This document shows, piece by piece, positions 53,495-63,055 of a stretch of 64,000 bases of DNA. Made by a program: the position numbers and the translations under genes. A model generated the notes under the pieces. That model saw only the letters and a list, made by a program, of their open reading frames with translations. It was not told where the DNA came from and made no database searches. This DNA is from Picocystis sp. L7 (lineage: Eukaryota > Chlorophyta > Picocystophyceae > Picocystales > Picocystaceae). How positions within the stretch are numbered: the stretch's first letter is position 1; every line of letters starts with the position of its first letter. Where the stretch lies: the NCBI GenBank assembly GCA_020975725.1, contig QXJR01000003.1, forward strand, positions 1 through 64,000, written 5' to 3'.

Positions 53495-54601
53495 CTATTT
53501 CTTATCAGCAAGGATTTGCATGATCCGTTCTCGGTGTTCCTTGGAGCCGATGATGCGCAACTTCTCTCGTGACTCTACGTGCGTGGCGGGTTCCACGTAC
53601 AACTGCATGAGGTTTTCAATTCGAGCTGCAGAATCGTGCAGGCGTTGGAGAGGTACCCTTCCCGATTCCACGGCATGTGCTATGGCTTCGATTGCTTCGT
53701 CTTGCAACTTCTCCGTGTGACACACGAGGAACAGGTCCACCCCTGCCTCCAGACCTCTGATGACTGCTTCTTGCATCGTGAAGTGTTTCCCGATAGCTCC
53801 CATTTCCAGATCGTCCGTCGCGACGACCCCTTGGAAACCTAGATTATCTCTCAAGTGCTTGATTACTCCGGGGCTCATGGAAGCCGGCAAATTTTCTCCT
53901 TGGCACTGCATGGCAGGCACGGTCACATGTGCAATCATCACGGTGGACACTCCCGCATCCACCGCTGCCTTGAAGGGCGGAAGTTCGACTCGCTCTAGCC
54001 TTTCCATTGTGTGTGGTACCCTGGGTAGGTCAAGATGACTGTCTACATCGGTGTCTCCGTGTCCTGGAAAATGTTTGGCACAGGCTGCGACCCCTTTGGC
54101 TTGCATGGCTTGGATGAAGCTGGCGCCTGTCTTCGCCACTTTCGCCGTGTCGCTTCCGAACGAGCGATCTCCAATGACGGGATTCTTCGGGTTGGTGTCC
54201 ACATCGACCACGGGTGCGAAGTCCAGGTCGATGTGGACGGCACGCAGTTCATCGGCCAGCACTTGTCCCGCTGCTGCTGCTGCTGCTTCCGCTCTTCCCG
54301 CCGATCCCAGCACGCGTGCGGTCGGCACTTGGGTGAATCCTTTGTTCAGCCTGGCGATCCTCCCTCCTTCTTGATCGACGGCGAGGAGCAGGGATCGGTT
54401 TCCCGCACACCGTTTGAGTTGTGCGCAGAGTTCCTGGACCTGTTCTTTGTCTTTCACGTTCCTGGCGAAGAGGATGGCCCCAGCACATCCTTGTTCGATT
54501 TTCCTCTTGGCATGTGCGTCCATTTGTTTCCCATGGAACCCGAACACCACCAGTTTGGCTGCCCATGTCCGCAGTTGTTCCCACCTGTGCGTTTCTTCCA
54601 T
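53495..54601 (-). CDS. GH3 beta-N-acetylhexosaminidase, NagZ type
   Basis: From ATG 54601 the product is 368 residues, the size of single-domain bacterial NagZ. A GH3 (beta/alpha)8 barrel is evident: LLLAVDQEGGRIARL, DLDFAPVVDVDTNPKNPVIG, the substrate and catalytic-loop motif KHFPGHGDTDVDSHLDLP with the NagZ His in the K-H-F-P-G-H-G-D-T signature, and the nucleophile segment GVVATDDLEMGAIGKHF. NagZ removes N-acetylglucosamine from muropeptides in bacterial wall recycling. In a plastid-bearing eukaryote it could act on plastid peptidoglycan remnants or on dietary or environmental chitooligomers. No clear signal or transit peptide is visible; the open frame upstream is not conserved. Shares a 136-base promoter with dihydroorotase. 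Confidence 0.88.
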   Translation of the reverse strand: MEETHRWEQLRTWAAKLVVFGFHGKQMDAHAKRKIEQGCAGAILFARNVKDKEQVQELCAQLKRCAGNRSLLLAVDQEGGRIARLNKGFTQVPTARVLGSAGRAEAAAAAAGQVLADELRAVHIDLDFAPVVDVDTNPKNPVIGDRSFGSDTAKVAKTGASFIQAMQAKGVAACAKHFPGHGDTDVDSHLDLPRVPHTMERLERVELPPFKAAVDAGVSTVMIAHVTVPAMQCQGENLPASMSPGVIKHLRDNLGFQGVVATDDLEMGAIGKHFTMQEAVIRGLEAGVDLFLVCHTEKLQDEAIEAIAHAVESGRVPLQRLHDSAARIENLMQLYVEPATHVESREKLRIIGSKEHRERIMQILADKK

Positions 54602-54691
54602 CGTTCCCAGGATCTCCCCCCCTCGATTCGGTCCTTCCGGGTGGGCGGGTGACCCAACTCCCAACCCCACCCCCTTTGCCCACCCAAGAAC

Positions 54692-54704
54692 AGGGTTTAG
54701 GGTT
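54692..54704 (+). promoter_or_regulatory. Telo-box-like motif in divergent promoter
   Basis: AGGGTTTAGGGTT (reverse complement AACCCTAAACCCT) lies between the NagZ and dihydroorotase starts. In plants this Arabidopsis-type telomere motif acts as a promoter element of growth and translation genes. It may be chance or an interstitial telomere trace. Confidence 0.35.
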
Positions 54705-54737
54705 CCCATCCGGACCCCCCCCCCCGGGGTTGGGGTG

Positions 54738-55910
54738 ATGGATGTTCCGAGGATCGTCCTTGACCTGTGGATCCCGTTACGACGCCATCCCTTCCGACGA
54801 GACCGGCGCAGGAACGGTGGAGGTGGTCGAGAAGAGGCGATGGCCAAGGCCATGGCACGGGTCACGAGGCTGGTCGTCACCCGACCCGACGATTGGCACC
54901 TCCACGTGAGAGACGGGAACCGACTGGCCTCGGTGGTGCCGCACAGCGCTGCCTGGTGTGCACGGGCCATCATCATGCCCAACACCACACCGCCCATCAC
55001 CAACGCAGTCTTGGCAAGGCAATATCGAGAGAGGATCAGAATGGCCGTGCCCGATGGGAGAAAGACATTCGAACCACTGATGACGCTCTACTTGACCGAT
55101 CGAACGCCGGTGGAAGAGATGGCACGAGCCAAAGAAGCAGGCGTGGCGGCCGTGAAGCTCTATCCGGCGGGGGCCACCACCAACTCCGACTCCGGCGTCA
55201 AAGACGTCATGGGAAGAATCCCAGTCCTCGAAGAAATGGCGAGGCTGAACATGCCGCTGTGCGTGCACGGAGAGGTGGTGGATCCAGACGTGGACATCTT
55301 CGATCGAGAGAAAGTGTTCATCGAAAAAATCCTCCAACCGCTGCTGGAGAAAGTGCCGCAGCTCAAAGTGATCATGGAACACATCACCACCAAAGACGCA
55401 GCCGAGTTCGTCGCCCAAGCGCCGGAGCGAGTCGCAGCCACCATCACACCCCAACACCTACTGCTGAACCGGAACGACATCCTGGTCGGTGGAATCAAAC
55501 CGCATCATTACTGTCTACCCATCCTGAAACGTGAAACACATAGGCAAGCGTTGCTCGCCGCAGTTGCCAGTGGGAGCCGAAAGTTCTTCCTGGGTACGGA
55601 CAGTGCACCACATCCGAAGGGGGCCAAGGAGTCCTCCTGTGGTTGCGCAGGCATATACAGCGCGCACGCAGCGATGCCATTGTATGCCCTGGCTTTTGAG
55701 GAAGCCGGAGCATTAGATAAGCTGGAAGCTTTTGCCAGTTTCAACGGGCCGGATTTCTATGGGAGGGAACGCAACCAAGACCAAATCACACTGGTTAGAA
55801 AAGAATGGATGGTGCCGGAGTCGTACGATTTCGGAGACGAAGAGTTGGTGATTCCCTTGTGGGCGGGGAAAAAGCTTGAATGGGCAATCGAAGAGAACAC
55901 AAATGAATAA
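54738..55910 (+). CDS. Dihydroorotase (PYR4/PyrC type)
   Basis: From ATG 54738 the product is 390 residues; an inner ATG at 54840 gives 356. The amidohydrolase zinc motif is present as DDWHLHVRDG (H-x-H). The carbamylated lysine is in GVAAVKLYPAGATTNSDSGV, and further metal ligands are in CVHGEV, MEHITTKDA and the C-terminal FFLGTDSAPHPKGAKES. The enzyme closes carbamoyl-aspartate to dihydroorotate, step 3 of pyrimidine synthesis. The layout is that of plant PYR4 and class II bacterial PyrC. The Arg-rich N-terminus (LWIPLRRHPFRRDRRR) fits a plastid or mitochondrial presequence. It ends 4 bases from the WASHC4 stop on the other strand. Confidence 0.93.
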   Translation: MDVPRIVLDLWIPLRRHPFRRDRRRNGGGGREEAMAKAMARVTRLVVTRPDDWHLHVRDGNRLASVVPHSAAWCARAIIMPNTTPPITNAVLARQYRERIRMAVPDGRKTFEPLMTLYLTDRTPVEEMARAKEAGVAAVKLYPAGATTNSDSGVKDVMGRIPVLEEMARLNMPLCVHGEVVDPDVDIFDREKVFIEKILQPLLEKVPQLKVIMEHITTKDAAEFVAQAPERVAATITPQHLLLNRNDILVGGIKPHHYCLPILKRETHRQALLAAVASGSRKFFLGTDSAPHPKGAKESSCGCAGIYSAHAAMPLYALAFEEAGALDKLEAFASFNGPDFYGRERNQDQITLVRKEWMVPESYDFGDEELVIPLWAGKKLEWAIEENTNE

Positions 55911-55914
55911 ATCG

Positions 55915-58900
55915 TCAACCTGATTGTCTGGGCCACTGGCCACTTGCAAACAAGCCTTGCGCGCATTCCATGATGTGTTCGAGAGCGGCAAACTCCTCTT
56001 GCTTTCCGGTGATAGATTCAATCGTTGGCTCGAGGGATTGGCCTTCGTTGACGATGCTCCTTGGATCTGTCAGCTGCACGCGCTCTTTCAGTTGTACAAG
56101 CATGTGCTTGTGATGACTCCTGACCTCATGAAACCATCCCAATGATCTGAAGGCAGGGGCCTGCCGGAGAACTTGCAACAAGAACATGGCCCCCAGGGCA
56201 AACCCGTCCTCGGCGTACTTTTCTTCCAGGAGGTTACCCCCAATGGTAGATTTGCTGTCCATAAGACCCTTGATGTGCATGATGCTTGCCACGGGGACAC
56301 AAAGGTAGAAGAAGCTCATGTGGACGTCCTGCCTCGTTTCTTCCAGGGCTTGCTCCACACGGTGGGCAACTTGTTCCAAGTATTCGTAGGCTGCCACACC
56401 CGCGGAGCTGGATCGCCCAAGGGCCTCGGCCGCAGCGCTTTCCAGATTTGCAAAAGCTTTCATCCCGTTCTGTGACATTTTGGTGTCTTGCGCAAACATG
56501 TTCAATCCGCCAAGATCGACGTCTGCATTGGCGTTGGCTGACAAGAATGAGGCGCACTCTTGAGAGCGCCGCAAGGCTCCCAAACGAAGAAGTCTGATGA
56601 AGGCCATGGCATTGCCCAGTTCTGTGAGAAGCTCGCATAATTCTTCGATTGCCGGACGATCGCCCCCGGCCACCTTGATCCGTTGGAGATCTTCGAAAAA
56701 AAGCGCCCCCTTCTGGTACTGGTACTTGCAGACCCCTCCCACCTTATGTTCTCGGCAAAGCCGATTCTCCCTTTGAATCCTCGCTTTGATTCCTTTTTCA
56801 CCCAGGAAACGGGCAATTGCATGCACTTTGTTTTCTACAAACGAGTATGATTCCTCCAAAAGTGGCTGGAGCATTCCAAAACCACGTGTCCGTAAGACGT
56901 TGTTCACGTGCAGTGTGGAAAGGGTCTCTTCATTTCTGGGCATTTCCGCGTAACGAGGGTGTTGGTAGAAGGAGTGCGTTGTCAAACTGAAGCTGTTTCG
57001 TTGTAGGAAACGACCCAAGCTGTCTGTTGCCGTGGACATTTCCCGTCCAGGCTCCGGTGTCTGCGGAGGGAAGACCAAAGCCGGGATGTGAATCCCATAC
57101 TTCTCCTTGCAAAGGCCGATCATTTCGGTGTAATCCAACCAGCTGGATCTTGCAACGGCCACGTGGCTGTGAAACTTTTGTGTCAAGTAGACGATCAGTC
57201 CCCGTTCGATGCTCACATCTTTGCGATAGAGAGGTATGCTGCTTGTATGGAGCAACAGGGACAAGTCCGTCAGCCCTGCCTCCCCTGGGCTTGCTTCCAC
57301 CGCACCGTTCAAGCGAGAAGCATGCAGGTGCAACCTGAGATCGGCCTCCACATCCTCGTAGAAAGGGTGGATGATGCACTTTAGAAGACTGGCTTCCAGG
57401 CGGTCGCTCCAAGCTTGAGCCATGTCATTCCCGAGCTCTTCCCCCAGCTGTTTCAGTGTCGACTCCGGCCCTCGCAAGGCAATGACCAGGTATCGCAAGG
57501 ACTCTGGATTGGTGCGAGAGTCCAGGGTATCGCGATACCAACCAGCAAGAATGGTCTCGAGGAGATCTTCAAATTCGAGCAAGAAACTGGTGTCGCAAGC
57601 TTGCTCAAACAGGGTCTGGCCTTCGGCGGCCAACTGAATCTCTCGCTCGCACAAGTGAAGCTGTGTGGAAACCTCTCCCTCCAACACATGCAGCCCCCGA
57701 AGCATGTCCAATGCCACCGAGAGCACGGCTCGTCGGTCGTCCGTGGGGGGTCCCGTGCACGCTTCGAGAGCCATGTACAGGAGTGCTTCAGCATCTTTGC
57801 ACCTCCCTTCTTCATCCTTGAATCCTCTCTTTCTGGACAGAATTCCCCACTTGGCCGTGCCCTGCTCGAGAGCGGTGTTGTCTTTTCTTGGCGTCTCGTC
57901 CTGGCAGTGCAAGGCCCGCATTCGTTCCGCCAGTATGTTCCGGGCCCTCGCTTGGGCCTGAGCCGCGGCGTGCGGGGCAGCATGAGCGTGTTTGCCTCCG
58001 GCCGTGGCTGCTTCCATCAATGCAGCCAGGGTGGCCAGTCCTCTGGTGAGCGCGATCCTCTCCTTCTCTTCCAATCCTCCTCCTCCGCGTGCGTGTCCTC
58101 CTTTGCGTTGTTGGCTAGCGCGTTCCAGGACGGTCCTGCAGGCCTCTCGAACGGTTTTGGCGATGGCGATGCCCTTTGCCCTACGCAGCCACCATTTGTT
58201 GTCTCCTTGGTACCAGGGTTCGACGCGGGGTTCGACGTCCGCCAGCCATCCTCTGGCTGCTGCTGCAACGGTCTGCAGCACTTGCCATCCGTCTTCGTCT
58301 CGATCCCATTCCGGCAGGGTCCCGTTCGATCGCAATCTCAACCTCTGCGTGCTCTTGTCCTTCCTCCATGCCTCGGCCAAGTGCATCATGGCCTGGGCTT
58401 CGAGGTACGCCTGTCGATCCCTTCTGTTCTTGGCCAATTGCGCCCTTCCGACGGCGTGTTTGACCAGGAGTTCGTTGGTTTCGACGTCGGCTTCCTCCTT
58501 CTTCCGCATCCAGGCGTCTGCGATGCGATTCTTCCCTTTGGCGACGACCGCGTCTTCCACGCGCGCGATGGCGTCGGCCAAGGCCGGATCCTCCTGCTTC
58601 CCTTCCCATCTTTCTTCGCCACCGTCTCGCGCCTTCCCTTGGACGTCCTTCGTCTTGGATTGGCCGTTCCATTCGTACTCCTCCAGCACGTGCAGCAGCT
58701 TGGCGAGCGCGTCCAGCAGCTTCTCCTGGCACCTCGGATGGGCTTCGCACGGCCTGCAATCGGAATGGGATTCTTTCGCACGTGGATGTGCGGTCTCCAA
58801 CCATTTGGCGAACTGGTGGGTGAGGTGCAGGACCAGCGCTTCGCTTCTACGGCGCAGGCGAGAGGCACGCAACAGCGGAGGCGCACATCTCGCCAGGCAC

Positions 58901-59331
58901 GCCTTCTTCCACTCCGATTCGCCGCTTTCTTCTCCAGGAGGATCCGTCGCGTTCGGATGGACGTGGGAGGACGCCTTCGTTCCGTTTCCACGCCGCATCA
59001 AGTGACGAAAGGCACGCACCGTGGGCAAGCAGGTCTGTTGCGCGGTCCTGGTGGTCCTCCTGACGAGCGATAGGTTCCATGCGAGCGCAACCACGGCCCT
59101 CCTGACCCTCGGCCTCGCGTTCTTCCCTGGCGGTGCATCCGCACACGCGCGCAATACGCGCGTTCGGTTGTCCCTGCACGTCGCTCGTGCCAGGAGGATG
59201 GGCGCGTGGTGGTCCATGGCGCGAGAATCCGTCCACGTCGGATGGTTACCATGCGTTTCGATCCTCCTTTCCACCCACACGCGCAAGTCTTCGAAGCGCT
59301 GTGCGCTTCCTTCTCCTCCTCCTCCTTCCAT
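55915..59331 (-). CDS. WASHC4: WASH complex subunit 4 (WASHC4/SWIP)
   Basis: From ATG 59331 the frame encodes 1138 residues, close to the human protein (1173). The C-terminal half shows family sequence: VNNVLRTRGFGMLQPLLEES, YSFVENKVHAIARFLGEKGI, ELCELLTELGNAMAFIRLLR, SFFYLCVPVASIMHIKGLMD and KYAEDGFALGAMFLLQVLRQ. The N-terminal half is rich in Ala, Arg and Glu and less conserved. WASHC4 is the large scaffold of the pentameric WASH complex, which activates Arp2/3 on endosomes for retromer-dependent sorting. The frame upstream to 59550 is not conserved. Single exon. The 3' end abuts dihydroorotase with 4 bases between stops. Confidence 0.83.
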   Translation of the reverse strand: MEGGGGEGSAQRFEDLRVWVERRIETHGNHPTWTDSRAMDHHAPILLARATCRDNRTRVLRACADAPPGKNARPRVRRAVVALAWNLSLVRRTTRTAQQTCLPTVRAFRHLMRRGNGTKASSHVHPNATDPPGEESGESEWKKACLARCAPPLLRASRLRRRSEALVLHLTHQFAKWLETAHPRAKESHSDCRPCEAHPRCQEKLLDALAKLLHVLEEYEWNGQSKTKDVQGKARDGGEERWEGKQEDPALADAIARVEDAVVAKGKNRIADAWMRKKEEADVETNELLVKHAVGRAQLAKNRRDRQAYLEAQAMMHLAEAWRKDKSTQRLRLRSNGTLPEWDRDEDGWQVLQTVAAAARGWLADVEPRVEPWYQGDNKWWLRRAKGIAIAKTVREACRTVLERASQQRKGGHARGGGGLEEKERIALTRGLATLAALMEAATAGGKHAHAAPHAAAQAQARARNILAERMRALHCQDETPRKDNTALEQGTAKWGILSRKRGFKDEEGRCKDAEALLYMALEACTGPPTDDRRAVLSVALDMLRGLHVLEGEVSTQLHLCEREIQLAAEGQTLFEQACDTSFLLEFEDLLETILAGWYRDTLDSRTNPESLRYLVIALRGPESTLKQLGEELGNDMAQAWSDRLEASLLKCIIHPFYEDVEADLRLHLHASRLNGAVEASPGEAGLTDLSLLLHTSSIPLYRKDVSIERGLIVYLTQKFHSHVAVARSSWLDYTEMIGLCKEKYGIHIPALVFPPQTPEPGREMSTATDSLGRFLQRNSFSLTTHSFYQHPRYAEMPRNEETLSTLHVNNVLRTRGFGMLQPLLEESYSFVENKVHAIARFLGEKGIKARIQRENRLCREHKVGGVCKYQYQKGALFFEDLQRIKVAGGDRPAIEELCELLTELGNAMAFIRLLRLGALRRSQECASFLSANANADVDLGGLNMFAQDTKMSQNGMKAFANLESAAAEALGRSSSAGVAAYEYLEQVAHRVEQALEETRQDVHMSFFYLCVPVASIMHIKGLMDSKSTIGGNLLEEKYAEDGFALGAMFLLQVLRQAPAFRSLGWFHEVRSHHKHMLVQLKERVQLTDPRSIVNEGQSLEPTIESITGKQEEFAALEHIMECAQGLFASGQWPRQSG

Positions 59332-59551
59332 GGCGGAATGCCACGTCCTCCAATCGTCCCTTGGGCACACGGTTCGGAGTCCTGGGCCATTGGGATCGAA
59401 CGTACCGAGACCGTGGGGTCGGATCGGGACCTGACCCGGGTTCAAAGGGGACGGAGGAAAGGAAACGAACCACCCGGATGGGATCCCCGGATTGGAGGGG
59501 ATCCCAAGGGAAAGGTGCCGGGTGATGGGAAGAGGGGATGAGGGATGCATC

Positions 59552-59834
59552 GATCATGGAAGGAGAGAAAACGAGGATCCTGCCGTCTCATCCACCGATC
59601 GAACAGATAGTAAAAGCGCAAGGGATGGGATGGAGGTGGGAAGAGGTGGATCCGATGCCCATCCCCTGTCGTCCCATCCCGACCCAAACAGGGAAAGGAG
59701 GACCCATGTGGACGTACATCACCCACCCCCTCCTGGACCGACGCGATGAAAGGACCAGAGTACAAAAGGACGGCAAATTCCATTGCCACGAAAGAAAAAA
59801 AAACATGGGAAACCAAACCAACAGGGGATCGATC
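59552..59834. other. Short intergenic gap
   Basis: No gene is seen between the mtHSP70 stop and the WASHC4 5' region (59332-59834 in total). Overlapping frames on both strands are short and unconserved. It must hold the WASHC4 promoter and the mtHSP70 3' end. Confidence 0.5.
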
Positions 59835-62323
59835 TCACTTCTCCCCCTCGGCCTTCTTCTCGTTGGCGTCCTTGTATTCCGCCTCACTGGCACCCGTTGA
59901 AGCACCGCCAGAATCGCCGCCGCCACTGCCACCGGAACCCTTCGATAGCTCCTCACCGATCTTCATGGTGGCCTTCTGGACCTCCGAAATCTTGGTGCGG
60001 ATCTGCTCCGGGGTCGCCTGATCGTTGCCCAGGAGACTGCGAAGAGAAGAGACCTCGTTCTCGATCGCTGACACCGTCTCAGAAGATAGCTTCGACTTGT
60101 GCTCCTCCAAACTACGCTCCGTGCTGTACAACAACGTGTCCCCGTCGTTCTTCGCCTCGATCAACTCCTTGCGCTCCTTGTCCTTCGAGGCGAAAACCTC
60201 CGCGTCCTTCACCATCTTCTCGATGTCCGACTCCGAAAGGCCACCGCTGCTCTGGATGGTGATCTGCTGTTCCTTGTTGGTCGCCTTGTCCTTGGCGGAC
60301 ACGTTCACGATGCCATTGGCATCAATGTCGAACGTCACCTCGATCTGTGGCACACCACGAGGAGCCGGGGGAATGCCCATCAGATCAAACTGCCCCAGGA
60401 GCTTGTTGTCGGCCGCCATCTCCCTCTCTCCTTGGAGTACCTTGATGCCCACCTGCTGCTGGTTGTCCGCAGCGGTGGAGAACACCTGGGACTTCTTGGT
60501 GGGGATCGTGGTGTTGCGGTTGATCAGCCGGGTGAACACGCCGCCTAGGGTCTCGATGCCAAGGGACAACGGTGTCACGTCCAACAACAGGATGTCCTTG
60601 ACATCCCCCTTCAGAACACCGCCCTGGATGGCCGCACCCATCGCAACCACCTCGTCGGGATTCACACCGCGATGGGGTTCCTTCCCAAAGATGTTCTTGA
60701 CCAGCTCCTGGACCTTGGGCATACGAGACATGCCTCCCACCAAGAGGACCTCGTTGATCTCTCCCGCAGAGACACCGGCATCCTTGAGCGCGTTCAGACA
60801 AGGGTCTCGGGTCCTCTGCAACAGACCGTTCACCAGGGATTCGAACTTGGACCGCGTGATGGCAACGTTCATGTGCTTGGCACCACTAGCGTCCGCAGTG
60901 ATGAAGGGCAGGTTGATGTCCGTCTGGGAGGAGCTGGACAGCTCGATTTTTGCCTTCTCCGATGCTTCGCGCAGGCGCTGCACGGCCAGCTTGTCCGTGG
61001 TCAGATCGATCCCTTGTTCCTTCTTGAACTCAGCCACAAGATGCTGCAACAGGGCGTTGTCGAAGTCCTCTCCACCCAGGAAGGTGTCCCCGTTGGTCGA
61101 CTTGACCTCAAACACACCGCCGCTGATTTCCAGGATGCTGATATCGAAGGTTCCACCTCCCAGATCGTACACGGCCACCAGTCCTTCCTTCTTGTCCATA
61201 CCGTAGGACAGGGCGGCGGCGGTGGGCTCGTTGATAATGCGCAGTACCTCCAATCCCGCGATCTTACCGGCATCCTTAGTGGCCTGCCTCTGGGAATCGT
61301 TGAAGTAGGCGGGCACGGTCACGACGGCTTGGGTCACCTTCCTTCCCAGGTACGTCTCGGCCGTTTCCTTCATCTTCTGGAGCACGAAAGCTCCCACTTG
61401 GGAGGGGGAGTACTTTTGGCCTCCCGCTTCCACCCAAGCATCTCCGTTGTCTGCGCGTACGATCTTGTACGGCACCATCTTGGCTTCCTTCTCCGTCTGT
61501 GGATCGTCGAAGGGTCTACCGATCAATCGTTTGGTGGCATACACCGTGTTGGTGGGATTGGTGACTGCCTGTCTCTTGGCCGGGAGCCCGACCAGCTTTT
61601 CGCCCTTCTCGGTGAAGGCGACCACGGAGGGCGTGGTCCTTGCACCTTCTGCGTTTTCGATGACTTTGGCTGTCTTTCCTTCCATCACCGCCACGCAGGA
61701 GTTGGTGGTGCCCAGATCGATTCCGATCACTTCGTTCGCCAACGTCCTCGAGGAGCTGCACGCGACCTCGTTCCGTCAGTCCGCGTTCCTTGCGTCTTAT
61801 CGTTTCGATGGGATCGCGGGTTTGCCTTCGTTCTCCTCGATGCGCACCTGAAGCTTCGCAGGCATCCCAGCACACCACGCGTGGAGGTGCTTCGAATCGT
61901 CGTCTGTTCCATCGCACGTCGTCCATCCTCGCGCGGTCAGCACGTCTTCCGAACCACCTACGGCGTTGGTTTTCCCTCCGATTCGCGTGTGTCCTCGTTC
62001 CACGCGCAAGAGGGGTCGGTGTTGTCCGACGGAAGTGCGCCGTACGAAACGTGTTTTTCGGTCCTTCCATCGGCTTGGACGCTCTTCTTGGGACAGGGTT
62101 TCGTACCGTCTCCATCTGCATCTTCTCTCCGCTCCATCGGTTTCGCAGCCGCGTCTTGGTTCCGACATGCCTGGATTCGGACGTGGACGTGGACGTGGAC
62201 GCGTGTACGCACCGTTTGCATCGGTGGGTGGGAAGCGGCGGTAGCACATCCTTTTCCCGCCGTGGCGAGTGCACGTGCGGATCGCGAGGCCGCCTGTGCG
62301 ACCTGCCTGGTCCGGTTCCACAT
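59835..62323 (-). CDS. Mitochondrial HSP70 (DnaK type), two exons
   Basis: Exon 2 (about 61766-59835) encodes the full chaperone, from [20 protein letters not shown] to an acidic tail ending [22 protein letters not shown], the ATPase phosphate loops and [20 protein letters not shown] are typical of DnaK/mtHSP70. The frame has a stop upstream of N-E-V-I-G and no ATG there, so a 5' exon is needed. ATG 62323 opens [20 protein letters not shown], a clear mitochondrial presequence, ending at 62213 (donor GTGCGT). Joining it in phase 0 to an acceptor AG at 61767-61768 gives ...[14 protein letters not shown]. The exact acceptor is uncertain, as CGAG is a weak site. The matrix chaperone drives protein import and folding and Fe-S assembly. 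Confidence 0.9.
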
Positions 62324-62397
62324 CCCTGCCTGTGCCTTTCTTCCGCTCTTGGAGCCACAAGCACGTGAGGATGCGCCGCCAACCCCTTCGTTCGCAC

Positions 62398-62621
62398 GTC
62401 TCCTTCTCTCCCTCTCTCTCCCCCTCCTTACTCTCTACTCTCTCCCTCTGTCTCTCCCTCTTTCTCTCAATCCCTCTGTCTCTCTCTCCCTCTCTCTGTC
62501 TCCCTCTCCCTCTCTCTCTCCCTCTGTCTCTCAATCCCTCTGTCTCTCTCTCCCTCTCCCTCTGTCTCTCTCTCCCTACTCTCACTCCCTCTCTGTCTCT
62601 CTCCCTCAATCCCTCTCCCTG
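62398..62621. repeat. Pyrimidine (CT/CCCT) microsatellite
   Basis: About 220 bases consist almost only of C and T on the plus strand, as imperfect repeats of CTCTCTCCCTCTGTCT and CAATCCCTCTGTCT. It lies just upstream of the mtHSP70 first exon, so it may be part of that promoter (GA-rich on the coding strand). Confidence 0.85.
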
Positions 62622-62831
62622 GCACCGAGGGTGCTTTGGAGAAGCACGGGGTCGATTCCGGGCTTGTCTCCGGAGGGAACCGGTGGTTCGATCGGGGGGG
62701 GGACCTGTTGGAAAGGAAACGGGTCCTTCCCCTTTCGATCTGGACGTGGGAAGGGGGGAAGGAAGGAGGATCCAAGGCCAGCACGGGAAGGGACACGGGA
62801 TGGGGAGCCATGAATCCAACCATCCAGACCT

Positions 62832-62934
62832 GGACACAGGACATAGGACATGGGACATAGGACATAGGACATAGGACATAGGACATAGGACATAGGACAT
62901 AGGACATAGGACATAGGACATAGGACCTTCCCAT
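62832..62934. repeat. Tandem heptamer repeat GGACATA, ~14 copies
   Basis: A 7-bp unit GGACATA (ACATAGG) repeats about 14 times with two early variants. Frames through it encode the repeat Y-V-L-C-P-M-S on the minus strand and are not genes. It lies between mtHSP70 and the aluminium-resistance family gene. Confidence 0.9.
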
Positions 62935-63055
62935 GCGGTAGGCACGCAAACACAGAGCGCACGTGCGCAAAGGGGAGGGACGGTTCCACGGGACGATTGG
63001 GAAGGGGAGATCCGATCGTGCGCAACAGGAAGAGGTGTGACAAAGGAAAGGAAGA

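Noticed and set aside
57415-59073. 552-codon plus-strand frame antisense to WASHC4
   Set aside because: It mirrors the conserved WASHC4 coding strand, with Ser/Phe/Arg-rich composition and no known domain.
60025-62813. 393- and 713-codon plus-strand frames over mtHSP70
   Set aside because: HSP70 genes are well known for long antisense open frames caused by codon bias. No independent homology.
62832-62934. GGACATA array considered as an interstitial telomere
   Set aside because: The unit does not match any telomere repeat I know, and the AGGGTTTAGGG motif elsewhere favours a TTTAGGG type.
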